19,272 bases of DNA from Candidatus Gastranaerophilales bacterium (lineage in GTDB: Bacteria > Cyanobacteriota > Vampirovibrionia > Gastranaerophilales > Gastranaerophilaceae): the NCBI GenBank assembly GCA_944323945.1, contig CALUUL010000035.1:1-19272 (forward strand), written 5' to 3'. Below are positions 6,616 to 14,041 of this stretch, piece after piece (positions within the stretch are counted from its first letter, which is position 1; each line of letters starts with the position of its first letter). Under the pieces are notes generated by a model. The model searched no databases, had not been told where the DNA came from, and saw only the letters and a program-made list of their open reading frames with translations. Both the position numbers and the translations under genes were made by a program.

Positions 6616-6736
6616 ATAATAAAATATCTTCTGTTTATTTAATAATCAAAATTTCATCAGTAAAATTATTATTCAGAATAAATTAATTAGAACAATTATT
6701 TATAATAAACATTATCACTATGAAAAGAAGATTAGA

Positions 6737-6818
6737 AAAAGTGCAACTATGTATGTAGTTTCGTAATTTTGTTTATTGAAACAATATCAAAGTTTTGTCT
6801 TTTTAGAACGAAGTTCGA
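6737..6818. repeat. Second copy of the left half of the palindromic element
   Basis: This segment aligns with 6444-6526 with four substitutions and one single-base deletion by my count, an offset of about 293 bases. The similarity stops just past the centre of the palindrome (GAACGAAGTTCGA), so only the left arm is present. Confidence 0.85.
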
Positions 6819-6824
6819 AAATAT

Positions 6825-7355
6825 CTATAATTTTAAATAACTAATTTGTTTATCACCATATATTTTAATTTTAATAATTTCAAAATCTTGAATATTTATA
6901 TTCTTATCAATAGGATGTTCCAAAATAATAATACCATCATCCGCCAATACATTATTTTCTTTTATAATTTTTAATGATTTTTCATACAAATCAGAATCAT
7001 ATGGCGGATCAAGGAAAATAACATCCGCTTTTAAATTAATTTTTAAGATGTTTTTTAAAGCATCACCAAAATATAAATCAGGAATCAATCCAAGGCTTTT
7101 ATAACTTTCCTTTATTGATAATGCTGTTCTTTTGTCTTTTTCAAAAGAAATAGTTCTAAAACCTCTTGATATAGCTTCTAGCCCCATTATTCCACTACCT
7201 GAGAACATGTCGATAAATAATTTACCTTCAAAATCAATCATTGCAGACAAAGTGTTAAAAATACCCTGGCGAGTTTTTGATAATGTTGGCTTTATATTTT
7301 CATATTCTGCCGTTTTTATTTTTCTTGAATTATATTTGCCGCCAGTAATGTTCAT
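6825..7355 (-). CDS. rsmD: 16S rRNA (guanine966-N2)-methyltransferase
   Basis: RsmD methylates G966 of 16S rRNA during small-subunit assembly, using S-adenosylmethionine. The protein has 176 residues, close to the family norm. It opens with the RsmD signature MNITGGKYNSRKIK and PTLSKTRQGIFNTL. The SAM-binding motif I is FIDMFSGSGIMGLEAISRG (about 47-65), and the N6/N2-methyltransferase catalytic motif is DPPY at 116-119. Its ATG overlaps the stop of the preceding gene as TAATG, and no good Shine-Dalgarno is seen, so it is probably translated by coupling. It is the last gene of the rseP cluster, and its stop lies six bases from a repeat copy. In many bacteria rsmD neighbours coaD rather than these genes. 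Confidence 0.95.
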   Translation of the reverse strand: MNITGGKYNSRKIKTAEYENIKPTLSKTRQGIFNTLSAMIDFEGKLFIDMFSGSGIMGLEAISRGFRTISFEKDKRTALSIKESYKSLGLIPDLYFGDALKNILKINLKADVIFLDPPYDSDLYEKSLKIIKENNVLADDGIIILEHPIDKNINIQDFEIIKIKIYGDKQISYLKL

Positions 7356-7885
7356 TAATCAAGCTCTATCAAACTTTTTGCAGAAGCACCATCAACTTCA
7401 GGCTCATATACTTTAACTTTACTCAATATATTTGACCATTGACCAAACATATTTTGCGAATAATGAGGAGCTTTATTTTGATATATAGCAAAGATAATTC
7501 CCTCTTTACCTTGAAAAGCTCTTTCTACAGCACAAGTATTCTTTATTTTGCTACACCAAGTAACCATAGCATTATCAAAATCACTTACTATATATTCAGG
7601 AACAATATCAGGATAATTATTTCTATCCTTACCTAATTGTTTATGAAGCATTACCATTGGTGATAAACCTTGATTTTTTAAAACACGTTCTGAAAAAATA
7701 AGCATTTCTGTATAATTATCAGAAGTTTGATTATATGGGACATAACATTTCTTACTTTCAATTCCATCAGGACTTGAAACTTTATGCCATCCTTCATTAG
7801 GGAAATCAAATTGCAGCGTATCTTTTGCCATCGCAAAACTCTGCAAGAATAAAATACTTAGTATTGATACAAAAATCTTTTTCAT
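7355..7885 (-). CDS. Small secreted or periplasmic protein of unknown function
   Basis: The 176-residue protein starts with a clean signal peptide: MKK, a hydrophobic core (IFVSILSILFLQSF), then AMA before KDT at residue 21. The mature part of about 156 residues begins LQFDFPNEGWHKV and has cysteines at 47, 111 and 118 and a FGQWSNILSKVKV segment near the end. I do not recognise the family. I chose ATG at 7885 because GGGAG lies eight bases upstream and because it keeps the signal peptide intact; an in-frame TTG at 7900 would add five residues. Both ends overlap neighbours by one base as TAATG, so it is translationally locked between the Nif3-like gene and rsmD. That is unusual for an exported protein among cytoplasmic enzymes. 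Confidence 0.75.
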   Translation of the reverse strand: MKKIFVSILSILFLQSFAMAKDTLQFDFPNEGWHKVSSPDGIESKKCYVPYNQTSDNYTEMLIFSERVLKNQGLSPMVMLHKQLGKDRNNYPDIVPEYIVSDFDNAMVTWCSKIKNTCAVERAFQGKEGIIFAIYQNKAPHYSQNMFGQWSNILSKVKVYEPEVDGASAKSLIELD

Positions 7886-8619
7886 TAAATTAACTCCCAA
7901 GCAGGTTTTTCAACAGCTGCTATAACTTCTACATCTTCATTTTTCAGAATATTTTCAAAAATCTCAACAACAAATCTTTCACTATGAAAATGCCCCAAAT
8001 CAACAATAGTCATATTAGTAGCATTCAATGCCTGATGGTGTTTTAAATCACCTGTTATAAATACATCTATACCTATTTTTTCTAAATCTTGAATATATTC
8101 AGCACCACTGCCTGAACAAAAAGCTATTGACTTATATGTCTTTCTATGACTGTTTACAACCCTTACACTTGGCAAGCTAAAAATTGTTTTTAAAGTTGAA
8201 ATCAATTTTGAAAAATTTTTTTCCTCGTTAAACTGTTTATATTTAATAAATTCAAATGCAGTATCTAAATCCGTGAATCCGCATTTTTCTGCAAGATATT
8301 CACTTACACCACCTTGTGCTATATCTAAATTTGTATGTGCAGAATATACTTGTATATTATTTTGAATTGCTTTTATTATAAATGGTGATTCTATTGTTTT
8401 TATAGAGTTAAAAAATATAGGATGATGTGATAAAATTAAGTCACATTTTTTATTAATAGCCTCTTCTACAGTAGAAGGTGTTACATCAAGTGCTAATAAA
8501 ATCCTATTCGTATCTTCTATACCTAAATTTATTTGCCAACCTGAATTATCCCATTTCTGCATAGTATTCAATGGTGCAAACTCTTCTATTTTTTTTATAA
8601 TTTTACTTACTTTTTCCAT
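7885..8619 (-). CDS. Nif3-like dinuclear metal centre protein (DUF34/NIF3 family)
   Basis: The 244 residues carry the family metal-binding signature: WDNSGWQ at 23-29, SHHPIFF at 64-70 (His65, His66), SAHTNLDIAQGGV at 93-105 (His95, Asp99), SGSGAEYI at 169-176, TGDLKHHQAL, and a C-terminal DLGHFHSER at 207-215 (His210, Glu214). Family members form toroidal hexamers with two metal ions per subunit. Their activity is not firmly established; the name GTP cyclohydrolase 1 type 2 comes from one member and should not be transferred. This is the short form without the inserted PII-like domain found in the roughly 370-residue Bacillus-type proteins. The start overlaps the coaBC stop by 17 bases, and GGA lies about eight bases before the ATG. 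Confidence 0.93.
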   Translation of the reverse strand: MEKVSKIIKKIEEFAPLNTMQKWDNSGWQINLGIEDTNRILLALDVTPSTVEEAINKKCDLILSHHPIFFNSIKTIESPFIIKAIQNNIQVYSAHTNLDIAQGGVSEYLAEKCGFTDLDTAFEFIKYKQFNEEKNFSKLISTLKTIFSLPSVRVVNSHRKTYKSIAFCSGSGAEYIQDLEKIGIDVFITGDLKHHQALNATNMTIVDLGHFHSERFVVEIFENILKNEDVEVIAAVEKPAWELI

Positions 8620-9787
8620 AAATTTTTTCCAAAATCTTCATAGCTATAATTTGTTTATCAGCTTTTTCTATATGACAAACATTCATTTCTTTATCTATTA
8701 TATACAATTCATTATCATTTGACGAGAATCCGATATCTTTTTTAGAAATATCATTTGCACATATATAATCACACTTTTTCTTTGAAATCTTTTGTTTTGC
8801 ATATTCTAAAAGGTTTTGACTTTCAGCACAAAATCCTACAACAATTTGATCATTTCGCTTAATATTAGACATTTCTTTTAAAATATCAGGATTTTCAACT
8901 AGTTCAATTATTAGCGAACTCCCATCTTTTTTTATTTTTTGTTCAGACTTATTTCTCACTCTATAATCACTTACAGCTGCAGCCATAATTAATGTATAAG
9001 CATCTTTAAATTCTTCATTTACTTTATCATACATTTCTTGAGCTGTTTGAACATTTATAACTTTATATTTTTTATCAACATCAACTGTAGAAATAAGAAC
9101 AACATCTGCTCCCAGTTTATATGCACTGTCAGCTAATGCAATACCCATTTTGCCTGAAGAATAATTACCGATATATCTTACTGCATCAATATTCTCTTTC
9201 GTACCACCGGCTGTTATTACAACCTTTTTACCTTTTAATATTTGTTCAGGCAATAAAATATCTTTAACGGTATCATAAATTAAATTTATATCAGCAAGTC
9301 TGCCTTTACCGTTAGTTCCGCAAGCTAAAAAGCCAGTATCAGGTTCAATTACTTTTATTCCTCTATTTTTTAAAGTTTCAATATTTTTTTCTACAGCAGG
9401 ATTTTCCCACATATTTGTGTTCATGCAAGGTGCTATTACAACAGGCTTTGTAAAAGCACAAAATGTTGATGTTAATAAATTATCACAAATTCCTAAAGCC
9501 ATTTTGGCAATTGTATTTGCACTCGCAGGTGCAATAACAAAAATATCTGCTTCATCAGTTAAAGATATATGTTCAGGCTTATATTCTTTTATATTAAATT
9601 GCTCAATATCAACAGCATTTTGACTTAATGATTCTAATGTGGTTTTAGTAACAAAATTCAGTGCATTAGGAGTAACAACAACTTTAACATTTGCATTATT
9701 TTTTTTGAACAAACGAATTAATTCACAAACTTTATAAGCTGCAATAGCTCCTGTTATACCAACTAAGACGGTTTTTCCGCTAAGCAT
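8603..9787 (-). CDS. coaBC: Bifunctional phosphopantothenoylcysteine decarboxylase / phosphopantothenate-cysteine ligase
   Basis: CoaBC performs two coenzyme A steps: it ligates cysteine to 4'-phosphopantothenate using CTP (CoaB), then decarboxylates the product with FMN (CoaC). The protein has 394 residues. The CoaC half (about 1-180) shows GITGAIAAYK at 10-19, the active-site His73 in PEHISLTDEAD, APASANTIAK at 86-95, PCMNTNMWENP at 120-130 and the reactive Cys156 in GFLACGTNGKGR. The CoaB half (about 187-394) shows ITAGGTKENIDAVRYIGNYS with SGKMG (191-215), MAAAVSDYR, and the KIKK and GFCAES segments. The AAAGGG ribosome-binding site is encoded by the last two gmk codons, and the gap to gmk is three bases. 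Confidence 0.97.
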   Translation of the reverse strand: MLSGKTVLVGITGAIAAYKVCELIRLFKKNNANVKVVVTPNALNFVTKTTLESLSQNAVDIEQFNIKEYKPEHISLTDEADIFVIAPASANTIAKMALGICDNLLTSTFCAFTKPVVIAPCMNTNMWENPAVEKNIETLKNRGIKVIEPDTGFLACGTNGKGRLADINLIYDTVKDILLPEQILKGKKVVITAGGTKENIDAVRYIGNYSSGKMGIALADSAYKLGADVVLISTVDVDKKYKVINVQTAQEMYDKVNEEFKDAYTLIMAAAVSDYRVRNKSEQKIKKDGSSLIIELVENPDILKEMSNIKRNDQIVVGFCAESQNLLEYAKQKISKKKCDYICANDISKKDIGFSSNDNELYIIDKEMNVCHIEKADKQIIAMKILEKIYGKSK

Positions 9788-9790
9788 TTT

Positions 9791-10345
9791 TTACCCTTTA
9801 TTATTAAAGATTTTTTGCATATTAGCCAACGCTTCGTCTATATTATCATTAATAATTTGATAATCAAAGTTTTTGCCAGCCTCGATTTCTCTTGCAGCTG
9901 CATTAAGACGTTTTTGTATAGCTTCTTCACTTTCTGTATGACGACCTCTTAAACGTTTTTCCAAATCTTCTAAAGATGGCGGCATAATGAAAATTGAAGT
10001 AGCATCAGGCATTTTTTCTTTTACTTGTTTTGCACCTTGAACTTCAATTTCTAAAATCAAATCATTCCCTTTTGCTAAGGTTTTCTCTACAAAACTCTTT
10101 TTAGTTCCGTAGAAATTACCGCTAAATTCTGCCCATTCTAAGAATTCATCATTATCAATTGATTTTTGAAACTCTTCTTTAGATACAAAAAAATAGTTTA
10201 CACCATCTTCTTCACCTTGTCTTGGTTTTCTTGTTGTAGCGGATATTGATAACTTAATTTCTGGATTTTCCTTTAAGAACAGCTTTAATAAAGTACCTTT
10301 TCCTACACCAGAACATCCTGCAATTATATATAAATTACCTTTCAT
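9791..10345 (-). CDS. gmk: Guanylate kinase
   Basis: Gmk phosphorylates GMP to GDP with ATP in the cytoplasm. The protein has 184 residues. The P-loop is GCSGVGKGTLL at 10-20, with Cys at the place more often Pro. The GMP-binding region includes SISATTRKPRQGEEDGVNYF (33-52), EFLEWAEFSGNFYGT and the DLILEIEVQGAKQVK segment. The lid region has RLRGRHTESEEAIQKRL. The ATG has AAAAGGGA upstream. It lies between rseP (73-base gap) and coaBC (three-base gap), and a TATAAT in the rseP-gmk gap could drive gmk and the downstream genes separately. Confidence 0.97.
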   Translation of the reverse strand: MKGNLYIIAGCSGVGKGTLLKLFLKENPEIKLSISATTRKPRQGEEDGVNYFFVSKEEFQKSIDNDEFLEWAEFSGNFYGTKKSFVEKTLAKGNDLILEIEVQGAKQVKEKMPDATSIFIMPPSLEDLEKRLRGRHTESEEAIQKRLNAAAREIEAGKNFDYQIINDNIDEALANMQKIFNNKG

Positions 10346-10373
10346 AAATTCCCTTTTTATACAATTTTTATAG

Positions 10374-10379
10374 ATTATA
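10374..10379 (-). promoter_or_regulatory. Possible internal promoter -10 for gmk
   Basis: A perfect TATAAT on the minus strand lies in the 73-base rseP-gmk gap, 28 bases before the gmk ATG. The matching -35 (TTTTCT at 10402-10397) is poor, so this is tentative. Confidence 0.35.
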
Positions 10380-10418
10380 CCTGAATAAATATAAAAAGAA
10401 AATCATATTTTATTTTGA

Positions 10419-11807
10419 CTAAATTTTCCCTATTATCCAAGCATGAATATCATTGTATAAAATCACTACCATCAATACAATTAACAGATAAAAGAAGAAG
10501 TTGCTTAAAACTTCAACAAATTTTTTACTTACAGGTTTTCCTGTTATCTTCTCGATAATAAGAAACAATAAATGTCCACCGTCTAAAGCAGGAATAGGCA
10601 ATATATTAATTAATGCCAAGTTTAAAGATATCATAGCTGTTAACAATATACCTTGAAATATGCCTTTATATGCAATTATTTCAGTTCCTATTTTTGTAAT
10701 TGCAATAATTCCGTTCATTTCACTCATTGGAATTTTACCTGTAAATAGTTTGCCAAGAGTGTATACCATAAATCCTATATTATAGTTTACATAATGAATT
10801 GTAGCAGGAATCAATTCTTTTAAGTTTCTAGTTTGCGTATACTTTTCACTGTAAGATTGTTCAATACCAAGCTTACCATCTTTACCTGCATATACAGGTT
10901 TTAATTGTACTTCCTGATTATTTCTTAAAACAACAATCGAAACCGGTTTTTTAGTATCTGATATTGCTGCAGCTATATCGATTGGTAAAGCATCACTTTC
11001 TAGCTTATATTCACTGCTGTAATTAATTTTATCTCTTAAGTCTTTTTGGAAATCAGAAAGCTGAGTCTCTTTCGATTTATATTTTTCCAATCCTAAAATA
11101 TTATCAACAGATAATTTAACACTTTCTTCATCTGTAAATTTAGGAAGTTTTATAATTGTACCAGCTTTTATAAGTTCATTATCTTTCAATTGAGGATTTA
11201 GAGCTTTTAACTCAGTTAATTTGCCTTCAATTAAATTCTGAGAAGCAAAACCATCGAATTCTTTTGACAAATCAAGGTGTTTTGTTAATGTTATAGGATA
11301 ATCAACCCTTAAACCATTAACCGTATATAGAATATCACCTTTTTGAATACCTGAATCTACAACAGATTGAACCGCAGTAGATGCAAATTTTTCAAATTTA
11401 ATAACAAACTTATTATCAGGCAGATGTTTCCACAAAAGACCTGTAAAAAATATTAAGAAATAAGCCAAAATTACATTACAGATAACACCTGCCGATATAA
11501 CAAGTGCCCTTTGACCTACTGATTTATTCGAAAATCTTAAAGTGGAATCTTTTGGTAAATCACAATCCTCTTCATCATCAGGGAATGAAACATAACCACC
11601 AAGTAAAAAGGCGTGAATTAAAATTTCAGTTTCACCAAACTTTTTAGAAAATAAAGTTGGTCCTATGGGTAACCCAAACCCAAATTTATCAACTCTTATT
11701 CCAACTAACTTAGCTGCACAAAAATGTCCTAATTCGTGTACTAAAATCAATAAACTGATTAACAAAATCATGATTATTGCACTTGAAAACATATTTAAAA
11801 ATCCCAT
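10419..11807 (-). CDS. rseP: RseP-type site-2 zinc metalloprotease with an enlarged PDZ region
   Basis: Members of this family cut transmembrane substrates such as anti-sigma factors and leftover signal peptides. The 462-residue protein has an N-terminal membrane helix with the zinc motif HELGH at 24-28, a loop ending LGGYVSF, and a second helix at about 103-123. The C-terminal helix carries PIPALDGGHL (405-413), with the third zinc ligand Asp409, and a last helix at about 436-452. A PDZ domain starts at about 141 (SGIQKGDILYTVNGLRV) and resumes at about 272-305 (KKPVSIVVLRNNQEV). The intervening stretch of about 100 residues is far longer than usual and contains a LysM-like segment (about 178-223). 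An internal Met6 is an alternative start. It heads the six-gene cluster. Confidence 0.93.
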   Translation of the reverse strand: MGFLNMFSSAIIMILLISLLILVHELGHFCAAKLVGIRVDKFGFGLPIGPTLFSKKFGETEILIHAFLLGGYVSFPDDEEDCDLPKDSTLRFSNKSVGQRALVISAGVICNVILAYFLIFFTGLLWKHLPDNKFVIKFEKFASTAVQSVVDSGIQKGDILYTVNGLRVDYPITLTKHLDLSKEFDGFASQNLIEGKLTELKALNPQLKDNELIKAGTIIKLPKFTDEESVKLSVDNILGLEKYKSKETQLSDFQKDLRDKINYSSEYKLESDALPIDIAAAISDTKKPVSIVVLRNNQEVQLKPVYAGKDGKLGIEQSYSEKYTQTRNLKELIPATIHYVNYNIGFMVYTLGKLFTGKIPMSEMNGIIAITKIGTEIIAYKGIFQGILLTAMISLNLALINILPIPALDGGHLLFLIIEKITGKPVSKKFVEVLSNFFFYLLIVLMVVILYNDIHAWIIGKI

Positions 11808-11844
11808 TTTAATCTTCTCTTTTATCTAATATAATTTGTATTAT
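11808..11844. promoter_or_regulatory. Compact divergent promoter region of rseP and comF
   Basis: Only 37 bases separate the two start codons. TATAAT on the plus strand at 11830-11835 and its counterpart on the minus strand at 11845-11840 give overlapping divergent -10 candidates. Neither has a convincing -35. AAGAGAAG precedes the rseP ATG as a weak ribosome-binding site; none precedes comF. Confidence 0.4.
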
Positions 11845-12501
11845 ATGATAAAGTTAATCGAAAAACTAGTAAACTTAATATATATCCAACCTTGCTACTT
11901 CTGTCATTCAAAAAAAGAAGACTGTATTATATGCAAAAAATGTTACAATAGAATCCATTTTATGCCACCTTCTGTATTTAAAGAACAAAATAATTGTAAA
12001 ATATATGCATGCACTTTATATGATGAAATTACCAAAAAATTAATAAGAGACTTAAAATATCATAATAAAAAAATTTTAGCATCACTTCAAGCTAAAATAA
12101 TGTATGAATACTGGCTTGATTTACATAAAAAAGGAAATTTTCTTATTTTACCTGTCCCTATCCATCAAAATAGAAAAAAAGAAAGAAAATATAATCATAT
12201 GGACTTAGTAGCAGATGAACTGAGTAAATTAACAGGTTATAAAAATAATAAAAAATTTCTTTTAAGAATAAAAGATACAAAAAAACAATTCAACTTAAAT
12301 AAAACTCAAAGACTACAAAATATAAAAAATGCATTTGAAATTAACAAAGATGAAACAATAGATAAAGATGAAAATCTTTTAATTATTGATGATATAACTT
12401 CAACAGGAATAACATTAGAGGAAATTATAAAACTTTTAAAAAAGAACGGATACAAAAAACTAACAGCACTTGCACTTTCAACACCTGATATTTGGAATTA
12501 A
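11845..12501 (+). CDS. comF: ComF/GntX-type phosphoribosyltransferase-like protein
   Basis: ComF-family proteins join an N-terminal zinc ribbon to a type I phosphoribosyltransferase fold and are linked to DNA uptake in naturally competent bacteria; the biochemical activity is unclear. The protein has 218 residues. The ribbon cysteines are C17, C20, C27, C30 and C33 (CYFC, CIICKKC). The LPVPIHQNRKKERKYNH segment at 102-118 corresponds to the usual VPxHxxRxxxRGFNQ. The PRPP loop LLIIDDITSTGITL is at 178-191. No Shine-Dalgarno precedes the ATG at 11845, and TATAAT ends nine bases before it, so the mRNA may be leaderless; an in-frame TTG at 11836 is less likely. It is lysine- and AT-rich compared with its neighbours. 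It converges on dnaA with a shared terminator. No other competence genes are in view. Confidence 0.88.
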   Translation: MIKLIEKLVNLIYIQPCYFCHSKKEDCIICKKCYNRIHFMPPSVFKEQNNCKIYACTLYDEITKKLIRDLKYHNKKILASLQAKIMYEYWLDLHKKGNFLILPVPIHQNRKKERKYNHMDLVADELSKLTGYKNNKKFLLRIKDTKKQFNLNKTQRLQNIKNAFEINKDETIDKDENLLIIDDITSTGITLEEIIKLLKKNGYKKLTALALSTPDIWN

Positions 12502-12514
12502 CAAAATCTTATAT

Positions 12515-12544
12515 AAAAAGGGCTAATTTATAGCCCTCTTTTTT
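12515..12544. terminator. Bidirectional terminator between comF and dnaA
   Basis: The stem GGGCTA/TAGCCC (12520-12525 with 12531-12536), a 5-base loop and flanking A and T runs on both sides can serve both convergent genes. Its T run overlaps the dnaA stop codon. Confidence 0.85.
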
Positions 12545-13955
12545 ATTCATTAATTTTTGAAGTTAGCTCTGTTATATCTTGAGCTAAATGCCTATCTATA
12601 GCAATATCACTCTTTACTTTTTGATGAGAATACATTATTGTTGTATGTTTTCTGTTAAAACAATCACCAATATAGGGGAAACTTTCTCCTGTGAGTTCCT
12701 TTGCTAAATATATTGCAACCTGCCTGGCATATGCTGTTTTAGCTGCTCTATTTGTACTTTTTATGTCATCAACAGAAACATTATAAAAACCTGCAACAAT
12801 ATCAATTATTCCATCAACAGTAACTGTTTTCCTTTTTTCACTATAACCTATAATCTTTTTTACTATTTCTACTGTTATAGGTATTTCATTTATTGAAGTA
12901 TATGCACTAACCGTATTAAACGCACCTTCAAGTTCTCTAACATTTTTATTATAAACTGTTGCTAAAAATTCTATAACATCAATCGGCATTTTTATATTAT
13001 TATCATTTGCCAACTTTGTCAGTATAGCCATTCTTGTTTCTATATCAGGTACTTGAATATCGGCAAGAAGCCCCATTTGAAAACGAGTTTTTAAACGGTC
13101 AGGTGTGTTTTCAAATTTATCAGGCGATCTGTCTGAAGTAAAAACAATCTGTTTACCTGAATTATGAAGACTTTCAAATGTATTAAACATTTCCTCTTCT
13201 GTTCTTGCTTTTCCTTCAATCAACTGAATATCATCAACTAAAAGGACATCAACGTTCCTATATTTATTACGAAAATCATTCATTTTTTTATTCTTATCGC
13301 CTGCTTTATCCATGCCTTTTACAAGCGAGTTAACAAGATCATTAATAAATTCTTCAGCTTTTACATATTTTACTTTTAATTTGGGTTTATGAAATAAGAT
13401 ATCATGCCCAATTGCTTGTAACAAATGAGTTTTACCTAAACCTGAACCACCATATATAAATAAAGGATTATATTGTTTCCCCGGATCTTTTGCAACAGCA
13501 AGTGCAACTGCATGAGCAAATTTATTATTAGCACCAACTACAAAATTGTCGAATTTGTATTTTAAGTTTAAATTACAATCAGAACGCATTTGCTTTAATC
13601 CGTCATATTTTGATGAGGCAATACGTTTTTCCAAATTTTGAATAAACTCTTTTTCTTCGTCTTTTTTTGCTTTTTGCTTTTCTTTCTCTAATTGTTTATG
13701 GAGATTATCATCATAAATAACCTTAAAATAAACCTCTTTACCACAAACTTCAGAAAGAGCTTTGGATATTTCTTTCTGATTTTTTTGTAAAATTTGTACC
13801 GCCAAATTTTGACCTGTTAAAGCACAGAAACAATTGTCTTCCAACGAATGAGGAACTAAAGGTAATATCCAAGTCTCATAAGTAGTTGTAATGACGGTAT
13901 CTTTTAATATAATAAGTGCGTCATTCCATATTTGCTTAATTAATTTGTCTTCCAT
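12543..13955 (-). CDS. dnaA: Chromosomal replication initiator protein DnaA
   Basis: The 470-residue DnaA binds DnaA boxes, opens oriC and loads helicase. Domain I is residues about 1-80 (IWNDAL, TYETWILPL). A short Lys/Glu-rich linker lies at about 84-112. The AAA+ domain follows, with FVVGANNKFAHA at 138-149, Walker A GGSGLGKT at 169-176, Walker B VDVLLVDDIQ at 235-244, sensor 1 FTSDR at 272-276 and sensor 2 VRELEGA at 339-345. Domain IV has the helix-turn-helix signature PYIGDCFNRKHTTIMYSHQK (427-446). The segment between EEFINDLVNSL and FRNKYRNVD is several residues longer than in typical DnaA, in the alpha3-alpha4 initiator-specific region. The ATG at 13955 has AGGA at a spacing of six bases. 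dnaN is not adjacent and no DnaA-box cluster is seen. Confidence 0.97.
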   Translation of the reverse strand: MEDKLIKQIWNDALIILKDTVITTTYETWILPLVPHSLEDNCFCALTGQNLAVQILQKNQKEISKALSEVCGKEVYFKVIYDDNLHKQLEKEKQKAKKDEEKEFIQNLEKRIASSKYDGLKQMRSDCNLNLKYKFDNFVVGANNKFAHAVALAVAKDPGKQYNPLFIYGGSGLGKTHLLQAIGHDILFHKPKLKVKYVKAEEFINDLVNSLVKGMDKAGDKNKKMNDFRNKYRNVDVLLVDDIQLIEGKARTEEEMFNTFESLHNSGKQIVFTSDRSPDKFENTPDRLKTRFQMGLLADIQVPDIETRMAILTKLANDNNIKMPIDVIEFLATVYNKNVRELEGAFNTVSAYTSINEIPITVEIVKKIIGYSEKRKTVTVDGIIDIVAGFYNVSVDDIKSTNRAAKTAYARQVAIYLAKELTGESFPYIGDCFNRKHTTIMYSHQKVKSDIAIDRHLAQDITELTSKINE

Positions 13956-13983
13956 TTCCCATCCTAAGCGTAATTTTGAGTAT

Positions 13984-14026
13984 ATAAAAGGCTAAAGATG
14001 TACATTAAACAGTATTAGCCTTTTAT
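13984..14026 (-). terminator. Probable terminator of aspS
   Basis: A 12-bp inverted repeat ATAAAAGGCTAA/TTAGCCTTTTAT (13984-13995 with 14015-14026) with a 19-base loop lies between the aspS stop and the dnaA start. The T run on the minus strand is short (TTTTATAT), so termination may be partial and read into dnaA. Confidence 0.65.
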
Positions 14027-14041
14027 TATTAAAATTAATAA

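Larger units (their letters stand above)
6379..6824. other. Repeat-bearing intergenic region between the HEAT-like gene and rsmD
   Basis: This stretch holds, in order, the terminator of the HEAT-like gene, a roughly 145-base imperfect palindromic element, a 10-bp hairpin, about 120 bases of featureless AT-rich sequence (6616-6736), and a second copy of the left half of the palindrome ending six bases before the rsmD stop. Small frames inside it are not credible genes. Confidence 0.7.

Noticed and set aside
6383..6686. Small frames on both strands inside the palindromic repeat region
   Set aside because: They coincide with the terminator and inverted repeats, have no start signals and resemble no protein.
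6444..6818. CRISPR array
   Set aside because: Only two copies of an 83-base repeat, far longer than CRISPR repeats, with no regular spacers and no cas genes.
6825..11807. Defence or mobile island
   Set aside because: All recognised genes in the cluster are core metabolism, rRNA modification or proteolysis; only one unknown exported protein is present.
13956..14041. Replication origin upstream of dnaA
   Set aside because: Only 86 bases, with no TTATCCACA-type boxes; the inverted repeat there is better read as the aspS terminator.
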